From positions 3,482,017 through 3,546,016 of the forward strand of contig NZ_JQML01000001.1 in NCBI RefSeq assembly GCF_000744705.1: a stretch of 64,000 nucleotides of DNA, in the 5' to 3' direction. Shown one piece after another: positions 31,768 to 40,740 of this stretch. Every line of letters begins with the position of its first letter. Position 1 is the first letter of the stretch. Origin of the DNA: Streptacidiphilus albus JL83. GTDB lineage: Bacteria > Actinomycetota > Actinomycetes > Streptomycetales > Streptomycetaceae. Position numbers and translations under genes: made by a program. The notes beneath the pieces are model-generated. The model was not told the DNA's origin. It did not search any database and saw only the letters and a program-made list of their open reading frames with translations.

Positions 31768-33765
31768 TCAGGCGCTGAGGTCGGCGCGCAGCGCCTCCAG
31801 CAGGCGCGCGGCCCGCTCCGCCACATCCGCCGGGCCGTCCTCGCCCGCCCGGGTGCACCAGGCCCGGGCCTGGACCAGGTCCCCGCGCCGGGCCGCGATC
31901 AGCCCCAGCCGCAGCGCCGCCCGCCCGTGCCCGGCATCGGCCGCACGGGTGTACCAGAGCATCGCCTCCGGCTCGCTGCCCTCACGGGCCAGCAGCAGCC
32001 CGAGGTTGAACGCCGCGCTGCGGCTCCCGCCCTCCGCCGCCCGGCGGTACCAGTGTTCGGCCGTGCCGGTGTCACCGCGCTCGGCGGCCCGCACCCCGAC
32101 CCGCACCTGCGCGCGGTTGTGGCCGGCCTCGGCCGCCGTGGCGTACCAGCGCTCGACCTCCGCCTCGAACCGGTCCTCCGCCGCCCGCTCCAGCAGCACC
32201 GCCAGCCGGAAAGCGGCCTCGGTCGAGCCGGCCTCCGCCGCCTGGCGGTAGCGCACGGCGGCCGAGGTGAGGTCGCCGCGGCGCTCCTTGGCGACGGCCA
32301 GCTGCAGCGCGGCCTCGGCATGGCCGCCGGCGGCGGCCCGGGCGTACCACTCCTGGGCGTCGTGCTGCTCGCCCCGGCCGGCGTAGAGGATGCCGAGATT
32401 GAAGGCGGCGTCCACGCTCCCGGCCTCGGCCGCCTTGGAGAACCAGGGCTCCGCGCCCGGGGTGTCGCCGCGCTGGAACAGCATCACCGCCAGCGCGTTG
32501 CTGGCGTCCCGGTGCCCGGCGTAGGCAGCCTGCCGGTACCACTGCTCGGCCTGGGAGCCGCGGCCCTCCGCCGCGCAGAGCAGGCCGAGGTTGAAGGCGC
32601 CGTTGTGGTCGCCCGCCTCCAGCGCGGTGCGGTACCACTGCTCGGCCATGCCGGTCTCGCCCCAGGAGGCGTGCAGCGCGCCCAGGGCGTTGGCGGCGCT
32701 GCCGTCCCCGGCGTCGGCGGCCTCGCGCCACCAGTCCGCCGCGCCGACCTCGTCGCCGCTGTCGCGCAGCAGGAAGCCCAGCGCGCAGGCCGCTCGGGGC
32801 TCGCCGCCCTGGGCGGACTGCCGGTACCAGCGGGCGGCCTCCTCCCGCTCGCCGCGCCGCTCCAGCTGGATGCCGAGCCGCAGCGCGGCCCGGGCGTGGC
32901 CGCGGGCGGCGGCCTGCCGGTGCCAGGGCTCGGCGACGGCCGGGTCGCCGCCGTTCTCCAGCAGTCGGCCCAGCCGGTAGGCGGCCTCCCGGTGGCCGGC
33001 CTCGGCCGCGGCCCGGAACCACTTCTCGGCGTGCGGGGCGTCCCGGTGGTGCTCCAGCAGGTCCGCCAGGGCGAAGGCGCCCCCGGTGTGGCCCTGCTCG
33101 GCCGCCTGGCGGAGCCAGTACTCCGAGCCGGGCTCGTCGCCCCGGTCGCGCAGGTGCAGGCCGAGGGCGTGCGCGGCCGGTGCGCTCCCGGCGACCGCGG
33201 CCTCGCGCCACCAGTACGCCGCCTCGTCCCGGTGGCCGCGCTGGTGCAGCAGCACACCCAGGTTGTTCGCCCCGGCCCGGAGCCCGGCCGCAGCCGCCCG
33301 GCGCAGGTGCGGCTCGGCCTCGTCCAGGTCGCCCCGGCGCAGCAGCATCGCGCCCAGCAGGCTGCCCGCCTCCGGGTCCTCCTCGGCGGCGGCGCGGCAG
33401 CGCTCCTCCAGCGCCGCCTCCTCGCGGGCGGCGAGGGCGGACTCGAAGGTCGGGAAGGCCGGGTCGCCGTAGACCGGGCCCTCGTCCTCCGCCGGCTCCT
33501 CGGCTCCGAGCACGGCCGACCGGCGGCCTTCCGGGCCCGGAGCCGCCGGGCGCGGGTCCTCGGTGCTGGGCGGATCGGCGTAGGGGTCGGCGGCGGGGTC
33601 GTCCGCGCCGAGGCTGTAGGCGCCGAGATTGCGCAGCATGCCGTCGGGGACGGTCGCCGCCAGTGCGGCGTCCTCCTCCTCGCGCCCACGCTGCAGCGGC
33701 AGTCGGCCCGCGCGCTGCGGGTCGTCCTGATCGACTCCCTGACCTGCTCCAGCGATCACCGACAT
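31768..33765 (-). CDS. Large Sel1/TPR-repeat protein
   Basis: The 665-residue protein opens with an acidic, Pro-rich region (1-100), then about 14 Sel1-like repeats of 36-38 residues, each with a W/F-R-A-A-x-x-G-x-x-x-A-A-x-x-L-G pattern (for example WYRQSAQGGEPRAACALGFL). Sel1 arrays form superhelical scaffolds for protein binding. In actinomycetes such proteins are often cytoplasmic and of unknown partner. The ATG at 33765 follows AGGAG with five-base spacing. The array is coded by similar DNA units, making recombination within it likely. Confidence 0.85.
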   Translation of the reverse strand: MSVIAGAGQGVDQDDPQRAGRLPLQRGREEEDAALAATVPDGMLRNLGAYSLGADDPAADPYADPPSTEDPRPAAPGPEGRRSAVLGAEEPAEDEGPVYGDPAFPTFESALAAREEAALEERCRAAAEEDPEAGSLLGAMLLRRGDLDEAEPHLRRAAAAGLRAGANNLGVLLHQRGHRDEAAYWWREAAVAGSAPAAHALGLHLRDRGDEPGSEYWLRQAAEQGHTGGAFALADLLEHHRDAPHAEKWFRAAAEAGHREAAYRLGRLLENGGDPAVAEPWHRQAAARGHARAALRLGIQLERRGEREEAARWYRQSAQGGEPRAACALGFLLRDSGDEVGAADWWREAADAGDGSAANALGALHASWGETGMAEQWYRTALEAGDHNGAFNLGLLCAAEGRGSQAEQWYRQAAYAGHRDASNALAVMLFQRGDTPGAEPWFSKAAEAGSVDAAFNLGILYAGRGEQHDAQEWYARAAAGGHAEAALQLAVAKERRGDLTSAAVRYRQAAEAGSTEAAFRLAVLLERAAEDRFEAEVERWYATAAEAGHNRAQVRVGVRAAERGDTGTAEHWYRRAAEGGSRSAAFNLGLLLAREGSEPEAMLWYTRAADAGHGRAALRLGLIAARRGDLVQARAWCTRAGEDGPADVAERAARLLEALRADLSA

Positions 33766-34150
33766 GTCGACTCCTGCGTCCGCCGGATCTCTGGGCATCC
33801 TTGGTACGCACCGGAGCTCATGGCCGCTTTCCGACCTCGCACCGTCCCCCATGGGGCTCATCGTCGCACCACCCGCAACCCGCGTACACCTGGTATACCC
33901 CAGTGGAAGAGGTTACTTCAGCGCTTTGTCGATATCGCGACACATCAACCTCGCAACGCGGCTGCCCCGGCAGGTTTCTGACGCAGTCCCGTCGACGACA
34001 TCCGCATCATGTGCCCCATCTTTCCCTTGTGGTTCAAGGTTAGACGTTTCGTCACGCCAACGACCGGTTCGGACGATTGAAGTGACAACCCCACCATCGG
34101 ACCGCACTGCTCCGCCACCCTTCCGCCTCGACCGTGTCGCCCGAGCATGC
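33766..34150. other. Intergenic region upstream of the Sel1-repeat gene
   Basis: There are 385 bases with no gene, less GC-rich than the surroundings. It must hold the promoter of the Sel1 gene. A short inverted repeat TGTCG (33927-33931) with CGACA (33938-33942) and the AT-rich GGTATACC (33891-33898) are possible regulatory sites. The end adjoins the tRNA terminator. Confidence 0.5.
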
Positions 34151-34185
34151 GGAAGGCCCGGTGCAGTATGCGCACCGGGCCTTCC
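34151..34185 (-). terminator. Terminator of initiator tRNA gene, copy A
   Basis: GGAAGGCCCGGTGC pairs with GCACCGGGCCTTCC, 14 bp, with a 7-base loop, ten bases past the tRNA 3' end on the minus strand. The same hairpin follows copy B at 34366-34400. Confidence 0.85.
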
Positions 34186-34194
34186 GACAAGGAG

Positions 34195-34268
34195 TAGCGG
34201 GGACAGGATTTGAACCTGCGACCTCTGGGTTATGAGCCCAGCGAGCTACCGAGCTGCTCCACCCCGCG
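34195..34268 (-). tRNA. Initiator tRNA-fMet (CAU), copy A
   Basis: The 74-base gene folds with acceptor arm CGCGGGG/CCCCGCT, D arm, anticodon arm with three G-C pairs (GGG...CCC) flanking CTCATAA, and T arm GCAGG-TTCAAAT-CCTGT. The first and 72nd bases (C and T) do not pair, and the three anticodon-stem G-C pairs are present: both are marks of the initiator tRNA. CCA is not encoded. An identical copy lies 215 bp away. Confidence 0.97.
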
Positions 34269-34365
34269 TCGTTGTGTCCAAAGGTTAACCCACCGGTCAT
34301 GACCAGCGCAAATCCATGAACGCCGGGCAACGGCGGGCCGGCCCGGGACCAGCGGCCGGCCAAGC

Positions 34366-34400
34366 GGAAGGCCCGGTGCAGTATGCGCACCGGGCCTTCC
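34366..34400 (-). terminator. Terminator of initiator tRNA gene, copy B
   Basis: This is the same 14-bp hairpin as at 34151-34185, located ten bases downstream of tRNA copy B. Its conservation shows that the duplicated unit includes the terminator. Confidence 0.85.
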
Positions 34401-34409
34401 GACAAGGAG

Positions 34410-34483
34410 TAGCGGGGACAGGATTTGAACCTGCGACCTCTGGGTTATGAGCCCAGCGAGCTACCGAGCTGCTCCACCCCGCG
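34410..34483 (-). tRNA. Initiator tRNA-fMet (CAU), copy B
   Basis: The 74-base gene is identical to copy A over the mature tRNA, the 3' spacer and the terminator, with about ten identical bases at the 5' side. The duplication unit is therefore about 120 bp repeated at 215 bp. Two tandem initiator genes raise the gene dosage of formylmethionyl-tRNA. Confidence 0.97.
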
Positions 34484-34564
34484 TCGTTGTGTGATCACCC
34501 TAGCACGCGCCGCCGGTCACCACGGGTGCGGAGGCCGCCGCGGACGACATGTGAGGATGGAGCC

Positions 34565-35116
34565 ATGTCCGACACCGCCGCCGAGGCACTGCCTCCCGCC
34601 GCCCGCCCGATCACCCGCGCCGTCCTCGAGATCGACGAGTACGCCGCCGGACTCGGCTGGGACCAGCCCGCCCGCCTGTTCGCCCTGGTCGACACGGACG
34701 CGCTGCTGAAGAACGAGCCGGGCGTCGCCCGCCAGCTCGGCCTGGAGCCGGGCCCCGCCGGGCAGCTCACCCCGATCGAGCAGGAGGAGATCCCGGCCGG
34801 CAAGGCCCTGGACGACTTCCTCGGCACCATCGCCTGGCCGGACTCGGTCGCCGGCTGCGCACTGGTGGTCGAGCGGCTGATCCTGCCGCCCGCCGCCGAG
34901 GCCAAGGTGCCCGGCGGCGTCTCCGAGCGCGAGCTCGCCGCCTGGGTCGCCAGGCACCCCGAGCGGCAGGAGGTCCGGATGACCGTGGCGGTCCTGCGCG
35001 ACGGCACCCGGGAGACCGCCCTGCGGCTGCGCGAGAAGGACTCCGCCCGCGAGGTGCTGACCGGCCCTTCGCTGGTCCCCGGCCTGGCCGAGGCGCTGCT
35101 CACCACCTTCGCCTGA
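34565..35116 (+). CDS. PPA1309 family protein
   Basis: The 183-residue cytoplasmic protein matches the actinobacteria-specific PPA1309 family in layout: an N-terminal helix ITRAVLEIDEYAAGLGWDQPARLFALVDT, LTPIEQEEIPAGKALDDFLGTIAWPDSVAGCALVVERL, and MTVAVLRDGTRETALRLRE. No function is known. It lies convergent to the PDZ-Lon protease gene, a conserved neighbourhood in actinomycetes. The ATG at 34565 follows GGAGCC; earlier starts run into the tRNA copy B promoter region. Confidence 0.8.
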   Translation: MSDTAAEALPPAARPITRAVLEIDEYAAGLGWDQPARLFALVDTDALLKNEPGVARQLGLEPGPAGQLTPIEQEEIPAGKALDDFLGTIAWPDSVAGCALVVERLILPPAAEAKVPGGVSERELAAWVARHPERQEVRMTVAVLRDGTRETALRLREKDSAREVLTGPSLVPGLAEALLTTFA

Positions 35117-35168
35117 GCCGGCGCGGGCTCCCTCACCCGGAACCCGCCACCGCTGTCCGCCGCGCCGG

Positions 35169-36230
35169 CTACCCGGTGCAGGCGGGCAGTTCGGCGACGT
35201 TCCCGGAACGGATGTCGGCGAGGTCCTGCAGCGCTCCGGAGAGCGTGGTGACCTTGATCAGCCGGAGTCCGGACGGGGTGTTCGCCGAGGCCTCGGCGCA
35301 GTTCTGCGCGGGGGTGAAGAAGTACTGCGCCCCGGCCTTGCGGGCAGCGATGATCTTCATCGAGATGCCGCCGATCGGGCCGACGTTGCCGCTGTCGTCG
35401 ATGGTCCCGGTGCCGGCCACGAACTTGCCGCCGGTCAGGTTCACCGGCTGCAGCTTGTCGATGATGCCCAGCGAGAACATCAGCCCCGCGCTGGGGCCGC
35501 CGACGTCGCCCAGGTTGATGTTGATGGTGAACGGGAAGCTGTGCTCGGTCCCCGGCTCGATGCCCACCATGGCCTTGCCGGTGCTGGGGTTCTTCACCGT
35601 GGCGACGGTGACCTGCTGCTGGTCGCCGGCCGGCTTGCCGGGCGGGACGACGGTGAAGACCACGTCCGAACCCGGCGGGTGCTCGGTGATCAGCGCCGCG
35701 ACCTGGTTGGGGTCGCTGCCGACCTTGGTGCCGTTCACCGCCGTGATCACGTCGCCCGCGTGCAGCTTGCCGACCGAGGGGCCGCCCTCGACCACCGCGC
35801 CGACCACGATCTCGGTGGTCACCGGGATGCCCAGCTCGTTCAGCGCGGCGGCCTTGGCGCTGTCCTGCGAGGCGGTGAACTCCTCGGCGTTCTGCTGCTG
35901 GGACTGCTGCTGGGTCTGGTTGTCCGGGTAGAGCGTGTTGCTCGGGACGACGGCCACGTTCTTCTGCAGCCAGCCGCTCACCGCCTCGATCAGGTTCATC
36001 CGGTAGTCGGCGTCGGTGACCTCGACCGTGGTCATGTTGAGGTTGCCGGTGGTCGGATAGGTCTTCCGGCCGCTGATGGTGATCACCTGCTGACCGCTCT
36101 GGGTGCCGAGGGTGTTGTAGGTGGGACCCGGACTCATCTCCGAGTAGGGCACCTTGATCAGCGCAGCGGCGAGGAGCAGCGCTATCAGCAACAGCGTGGA
36201 GGCGAGCATCGTCGCGGAGCGGCGTGGCAT
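35169..36230 (-). CDS. PDZ domain Lon-like membrane protease (YlbL type)
   Basis: The 353-residue protein has an N-terminal membrane anchor (residues 7-26), a PDZ domain (about 130-220; VVEGGPSVGKLHAGDVITAVNG) and a C-terminal Lon-type protease domain with the catalytic Ser in GDVGGPSAGLMFSL and Lys in GGISMKIIAA. The active site faces the outside of the membrane. A Gln-rich linker (NQTQQQSQQQN) precedes the PDZ domain. The ATG at 36230 gives the anchor; longer frames add Arg-rich non-homologous sequence. Confidence 0.92.
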   Translation of the reverse strand: MPRRSATMLASTLLLIALLLAAALIKVPYSEMSPGPTYNTLGTQSGQQVITISGRKTYPTTGNLNMTTVEVTDADYRMNLIEAVSGWLQKNVAVVPSNTLYPDNQTQQQSQQQNAEEFTASQDSAKAAALNELGIPVTTEIVVGAVVEGGPSVGKLHAGDVITAVNGTKVGSDPNQVAALITEHPPGSDVVFTVVPPGKPAGDQQQVTVATVKNPSTGKAMVGIEPGTEHSFPFTININLGDVGGPSAGLMFSLGIIDKLQPVNLTGGKFVAGTGTIDDSGNVGPIGGISMKIIAARKAGAQYFFTPAQNCAEASANTPSGLRLIKVTTLSGALQDLADIRSGNVAELPACTG

Positions 36231-36297
36231 GGGACGACAGTACGGGACAGCCTCCGGCGTGCGCCCCCCGGAGTGGGCATCCGGACGCCGACCCGGC

Positions 36298-36462
36298 CTA
36301 GGTCGGGTCCGAGCCGTCCCGTTCCATGGCCTCGCGGAAGCGCTGGTAACCGGCGAGGGAGTCGCTGTCGGCGGTGGTCCGGGTGCGGCCCGACCAGCGG
36401 ACCCAGACCCAGGCGAGGAGTCCGGCGACCAGCGGGATGATCCACCAGGCGAGTGCACCCAT
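36298..36462 (-). CDS. Small membrane protein, conserved hypothetical
   Basis: The 54-residue protein has one transmembrane helix (ALAWWIIPLVAGLLAWVWVRW) followed by a cytoplasmic basic-then-acidic tail (LAGYQRFREAMERDGSDPT). ATG 36462 has GGGAG six bases upstream; GTG 36486 in frame adds eight residues. It lies 67 bp upstream of the PDZ-Lon protease on the same strand and may be its partner. Function unknown. Confidence 0.7.
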   Translation of the reverse strand: MGALAWWIIPLVAGLLAWVWVRWSGRTRTTADSDSLAGYQRFREAMERDGSDPT

Positions 36463-36652
36463 GCCGTTCTCCCAGTCCGTCGTCACTGCACCGGTCGTAC
36501 CTGACAGCAGACTAACTGCTCATCACGACAACGACCTTGGGAGCATCCGGGTCACGGCCCCGGCCGCACCGCCGCAGCCTGCGGCGCACCCGACCCCGGC
36601 GCTTCCGGGGACGGGTTCGGCCGGGCGGGTGACGGGGCGTCGGGTCGGGCGG

Positions 36653-37174
36653 TCAGCAGGCGGAGACCCACTCCTCGGTCCCGTCCGCGAAGCGCTGGTG
36701 CTTCCAGATCGGCACGGTGTGCTTGAGGTCGTCGATCAGTCGGCGGGCGGCCTCGAAGGCCTCGCCCCGGTGCACGCAGGAGACGGCGACTATCACCGCG
36801 ACATCGCCGACCTGGAGCGCTCCCAGCCGGTGCACGGCCGCCAGCGCCACCACCGGGAAGTCGGCCACGACCTTCTCGGCCACCCGGCGCAGCTCCTGCT
36901 CGGCACTGGGGTGCGCGCTGTACTCCAGCCGGACCACGTCCTTGCCGGCGTCGTGGTCGCGGACCGCGCCGACGAACACCGTGGTCCCGCCCGCCTCGGG
37001 GTCGGCCACGGCGGTGTGGACCTCGTCCAGCGAGAGCGGGGTGTCCCGCAGGGCCAGCAGGCGGATGGGGTCGGCCAGGTCGTCCTTCATGCTGTCCATG
37101 ATGGCCGAAACATGCAGCAATTCGGCAGGGGGTTCCGTATCGTGGATACAACATTCCACTGTCGAACCGGTCAC
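36653..37174 (-). CDS. moaE: Molybdopterin synthase catalytic subunit
   Basis: The 173-residue protein contains the MoaE hallmarks: VFVGAVRDHDAGKDV, HRLGALQVGD, CVHRGEAFEA and the active Lys/Arg segment PIWKHQRFADGTEEW. It inserts sulfur into precursor Z with MoaD, which is not seen here. The GTG at 37174 overlaps the upstream SDR stop (GTGA) and has GGAGG five bases before it, which decides for a start longer than usual by about 25 residues; internal ATGs at 37099 and 37090 lack ribosome sites. Confidence 0.93.
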   Translation of the reverse strand: MTGSTVECCIHDTEPPAELLHVSAIMDSMKDDLADPIRLLALRDTPLSLDEVHTAVADPEAGGTTVFVGAVRDHDAGKDVVRLEYSAHPSAEQELRRVAEKVVADFPVVALAAVHRLGALQVGDVAVIVAVSCVHRGEAFEAARRLIDDLKHTVPIWKHQRFADGTEEWVSAC

Positions 37175-38346
37175 ATTCGCCTCCGCTTGCGCGCCCGGCG
37201 CACCAGCGCCGCCGTGCCGACCAGCGCCACCGTCGCCCCGGCCGCCCCCAGGGTGGTCGCCGCGTCCTTGCCGCCGAGCCGGCGGCCGGCCACCGCGTGC
37301 TTGCCGGAGACCTGCTCCAGCAGTTCACCGAGGGCCTGCTCGTTGGTGTGCGCCGGACGCCAGCCGGCCTCGTGCAGCCGGCTGCCGGAGACCACCCACG
37401 GGTACATGGTGTAGGCGAGGTCGCCGGCCGGGGCCGGGGTCAGACCGAGCCGGTGCAGCCGCGCGGCGGTGCCGAGGGCGAGCGCGGCGGGGAGTTCCAT
37501 CCGGCGGATGCCGGTGATCTCCTCCACCTCCTCCTGCTCCAGCCAGCCGTCGCAGCCGACCGTGACCTCGCCCTCGACCAGGCCGAGGGCCGCGTACTCC
37601 AGCGCCGCAGCCAGGTCGTCCACGTGGCAGAACTGCCAGCAGGGCCGCGAACCGGCCACCACCAGCAGCCGGGGCGCCTCGAAGTGCCGGGTGAGCACGG
37701 TGTCCACACCGGGCCCGACCACCACCGCCGGGCGCAGCACCGTGACCGAGAGGCCGGGGTGGGCGTGCGGGGCGCGCCGGCCCAGCCGCTCGATCTCCAG
37801 CAGGTCGCCGACGAGCGAGGCCTCCTCGGTGGCCCGCAGCGGCGCGTCCTCCGCCAGCGGCACCTCGTTGTCGGCCAGCGCCCCGTAGACCATCGCCGAG
37901 GTGCAGAGCACCACCCGGTGCACCCCGGCCGCCGCGGCGGCGGTGAGCACGGTCTGGGTGCCGCGCACATTGAAGGCGCTGCGGGCCTTGGGATCGGTCG
38001 CCATGCCGAGGTCCAGTGCCAGGTGGACGACCACGTCCACGCCGGCCAGCCGCTCGGCCACGGCCGGGTCGCGGACGTCCAGCACCCGCCACTGGACGCC
38101 GGTGACCTGGCCCCGGCGCTCGTCGATGGCGAGCACCCGGCGCACCGCGGACGAGCCGGCCAGCCGGGCGGCCAGCCGCTCGCCGATGCCCGAGGCGGCC
38201 CCGGTCACGGCGACGACGAGCGGTGGCCCGTCGTACCTGGGGCCCGCAGCGGTCGCCTCCGCACCTTCCGGCGCGCCCTCCGGAGCGTCCTGACCGCACT
38301 GCTCAGCGGTCAGCCCAGAGCGAACGTGCGAAGGTGGGGAACTCAC
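37171..38346 (-). CDS. NAD-dependent epimerase/dehydratase (extended SDR)
   Basis: The 391-residue protein has TGAASGIGERLAARL (Rossmann TGxxGxxG loop), DVRD, VHLALD, and the catalytic segment TSAMVYGA without the downstream Lys in the usual place, so its activity is uncertain. It has an N-terminal hydrophilic leader of about 40 residues and a C-terminal transmembrane or amphipathic helix then Arg-rich end. The GTG at 38346 has GGAGGAG at good spacing. It overlaps moaE by four bases, an arrangement common in Streptomyces, though a link to molybdopterin is not established. Confidence 0.85.
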   Translation of the reverse strand: MSSPPSHVRSGLTAEQCGQDAPEGAPEGAEATAAGPRYDGPPLVVAVTGAASGIGERLAARLAGSSAVRRVLAIDERRGQVTGVQWRVLDVRDPAVAERLAGVDVVVHLALDLGMATDPKARSAFNVRGTQTVLTAAAAAGVHRVVLCTSAMVYGALADNEVPLAEDAPLRATEEASLVGDLLEIERLGRRAPHAHPGLSVTVLRPAVVVGPGVDTVLTRHFEAPRLLVVAGSRPCWQFCHVDDLAAALEYAALGLVEGEVTVGCDGWLEQEEVEEITGIRRMELPAALALGTAARLHRLGLTPAPAGDLAYTMYPWVVSGSRLHEAGWRPAHTNEQALGELLEQVSGKHAVAGRRLGGKDAATTLGAAGATVALVGTAALVRRARKRRRM

Positions 38347-38557
38347 CGGCTCTCCTCCACGGTTAGTTTTGATGCGTACGTAAGTGTCACGTACCGACCA
38401 TCCTGCCCGAGGCGGAGGCATGGCGGTGCACCCGGCACGGGGGCGACCGGCAGCGACCGGAAACCGACCGTTCCGCTGCACCCGCCGCACCCCGGGCCGG
38501 ACCGCCCCTCCCCGCCGCACCCCAACCTCGCGACGGCCGACGAGATCGAGGCAACTC

Positions 38558-40102
38558 GTGAGCGATTTCCCCTTCGGCTTCGGCCTCCCGCCCGAGGAGC
38601 CCGAGGACGGCAAGGAGCGAGGCGAATCCGGGTCGGGCAAGTCGGGCTCCGGCTCTTCCGGCTCCGGATCGTCCGGCGGTCCGGCCAACCCCTTCGGCTT
38701 CGGCTTTCCCGGGCTGCCCGGCGGCACCGGCTCCGGCAATCCGCTGGAGGGCCTCTTCGGTGCGATGAACCCCGGCGACATCGGCGCCGCCTTCCAGCAA
38801 CTCGGCCAGATGCTCTCCTTCGAGGGCGGTCCGGTCAACTGGGAGCTGGCCAAGAACCTGGCCCGGCAGGCCGTCGTCCAGGGCGCCGAGGACGGCTCGA
38901 AGGACCGTTCGGTAGGTGAGTCCGAGCGGGCCGCCGTCTCCGAGGCGATCCGGCTGGCCGAGCTGTGGCTGGATTCGGCCACCTCACTGCCGGTGGGCGC
39001 GAGCAGCGCCGTGGCCTGGAGCCGCGCCGAGTGGATCGAGGCGACCCTGCCGGTCTGGAAGGAGCTGGTCGACCCGGTCGCCGAGCGCGTGGCCGGGGCC
39101 ATGGGCGGGGTCGTCCCGGAGGAGATGCAGGCCATGGCCGGCCCGCTGCTGGGCGTGATGCGCAGCATGGGCGGGGCGATGTTCGGTTCGCAGATCGGCC
39201 AGGCCCTGGGCGCACTGGCGGCCGAGGTGCTCGGCTCCACCGATGTCGGGCTGCCGCTCGGACCGGCCGGCAAGGCCGCGCTGCTGCCGCAGAACATCGA
39301 GGCGCTGGGCGAGGGGCTGTCCGTCCCGGCCTCCGAGGTCCGGCTCTACCTGGCCCTGCGCGAGGCCGCCCACCAGCGGCTCTTCGTCCATGTGCCCTGG
39401 CTGCGGCAGCACCTCTTCGGCGCCGTCGAGGCCTATGCGCGCGGGATCAAGGTCGACACCGCCCGGCTGGAGGACCTGGTCGGCCAGATCGACCCGACCA
39501 ATCCCGAGGCGCTGCAGGAGGCCATGACCGGCGGCCTGTTCGAACCCGAGGACACCCCCGAGCAGAAGGCCGCGCTGGCCCGGCTGGAGACCGCGCTGGC
39601 CCTGGTCGAGGGCTGGGTGGACGCGGTGGTGCACGCCGCGGCCGCGCCGCACCTGCCGCACGCCGCGGCGCTCCGGGAGACCCTGCGCCGGCGCCGGGCG
39701 ACCGGCGGCCCGGCGGAGCAGACCTTCGCCACCCTGGTCGGCCTGGAGCTGCGGCCGCGCCGGCTGCGGGACGCCTCCCGGCTGTGGGCCTCGCTGGCCG
39801 ACGCCAGGGGCGCGGACGGGCGCGACGCGCTCTGGGAGCACCCGGACATGCTGCCGACCGCCAAGGACCTGGACGACCCGGACGGCTTCGTCCACGGCGC
39901 CGACGTGCCGGAGCTGAGCGAGGGCATCGACTTCTCCAAGCTGGACGAGATGCTGGGCCGGGCCGCGGAGGCCGCCGCCCACGACGCCCAGCACGGCGGT
40001 CCGGCCCCCGAGGAGGGCCAGGACGGCCGGGCGGACGAGAAGGGCAAGGACGGCCAGGACGGCACGGGCGGTTCGGCCGGCGAGGGCGGTACCGGCGCGT
40101 GA
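38558..40102 (+). CDS. DUF2342 zinc-dependent metalloprotease-like protein
   Basis: The 514-residue protein begins with a Gly/Ser-rich low-complexity linker and FPFGFGLP repeats, then a helical domain with LREAAHQRLFVHVPWLRQHL, matching the REAAHXR zinc-site motif of the DUF2342/zincin-like family, often labelled coenzyme F420 biosynthesis-associated. A Glu-rich tail ends the protein. The GTG at 38558 has GAGG seven bases upstream; longer in-frame starts are Arg-rich. The stop overlaps the NUDIX gene start (GTGA). Confidence 0.85.
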   Translation: MSDFPFGFGLPPEEPEDGKERGESGSGKSGSGSSGSGSSGGPANPFGFGFPGLPGGTGSGNPLEGLFGAMNPGDIGAAFQQLGQMLSFEGGPVNWELAKNLARQAVVQGAEDGSKDRSVGESERAAVSEAIRLAELWLDSATSLPVGASSAVAWSRAEWIEATLPVWKELVDPVAERVAGAMGGVVPEEMQAMAGPLLGVMRSMGGAMFGSQIGQALGALAAEVLGSTDVGLPLGPAGKAALLPQNIEALGEGLSVPASEVRLYLALREAAHQRLFVHVPWLRQHLFGAVEAYARGIKVDTARLEDLVGQIDPTNPEALQEAMTGGLFEPEDTPEQKAALARLETALALVEGWVDAVVHAAAAPHLPHAAALRETLRRRRATGGPAEQTFATLVGLELRPRRLRDASRLWASLADARGADGRDALWEHPDMLPTAKDLDDPDGFVHGADVPELSEGIDFSKLDEMLGRAAEAAAHDAQHGGPAPEEGQDGRADEKGKDGQDGTGGSAGEGGTGA

Positions 40103-40692
40103 GCGGTCTCCACCAGGACGCCGTCCGCTCCCTCCAGGACTGGACGGCGCCGGACCCGGAGCAGGACCTGCTGCGCCGCGACTACCTCGACCACCTGCTG
40201 GAGCGGTCGGACGGCATGTACCGCTCCTGCCGCCCGGCGCACATCACCGCGAGCGCGCTGGTGGTGGACATCGAGCGCGGGCGGGTACTGCTCACCCTCC
40301 ACCCCAAGGTGGGCCGCTGGCTCCAGCTCGGCGGCCACTGCGAGCCGGAGGACGCCACCCTGGCGGCCGCGGCGCTCCGCGAGGCCACCGAGGAGTCCGG
40401 CATCACCGTCGGCCTCGCGCTGTTCCCGGCCACCGGGCCGCAGGCCGCCGGACCGCAGGCCGCCGGACCGCAGCCGGTCAAGCTCGACCGGCACGCGGTC
40501 CACTGCGCCGGCCGGGACCAGCCGGAGAACTCCCACCTGGACGTCCAGTACCTGGTGACGGCTCCGGCCGACGCGGTGGCCGAGATCAGCGAGGAGTCGC
40601 TGGACCTGCGCTGGTTCGGCTTCGACGCGCTGCCCCGGCTCACCGACGACTCGGTCAGGGACCTGGTCGCCCGGGCCCAGAAGCTGCTCTGA
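40099..40692 (+). CDS. NUDIX hydrolase
   Basis: The 197-residue enzyme has a complete NUDIX box (GGHCEPEDATLAAAALREATEESGI) that binds Mg2+ and hydrolyses a nucleoside-diphosphate-linked substrate. Between the box and C-terminus is an in-frame small repeat GPQAAGPQAAGPQ encoded by two identical 15-bp units. Substrate unknown. The GTG start overlaps the preceding stop by four bases, indicating co-translation with the DUF2342 protein. Confidence 0.88.
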   Translation: MSGLHQDAVRSLQDWTAPDPEQDLLRRDYLDHLLERSDGMYRSCRPAHITASALVVDIERGRVLLTLHPKVGRWLQLGGHCEPEDATLAAAALREATEESGITVGLALFPATGPQAAGPQAAGPQPVKLDRHAVHCAGRDQPENSHLDVQYLVTAPADAVAEISEESLDLRWFGFDALPRLTDDSVRDLVARAQKLL

Positions 40693-40740
40693 CCCGGAGG
40701 CCGCTCCGGGCGGCCGCGGCGGCGGGACCGGCCGCCGCCG

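Noticed and set aside
36230..36458. N-terminal extension of the PDZ-Lon protease
   Set aside because: It is Pro/Arg-rich and overlaps the small membrane-protein gene; the membrane anchor begins right after ATG 36230.
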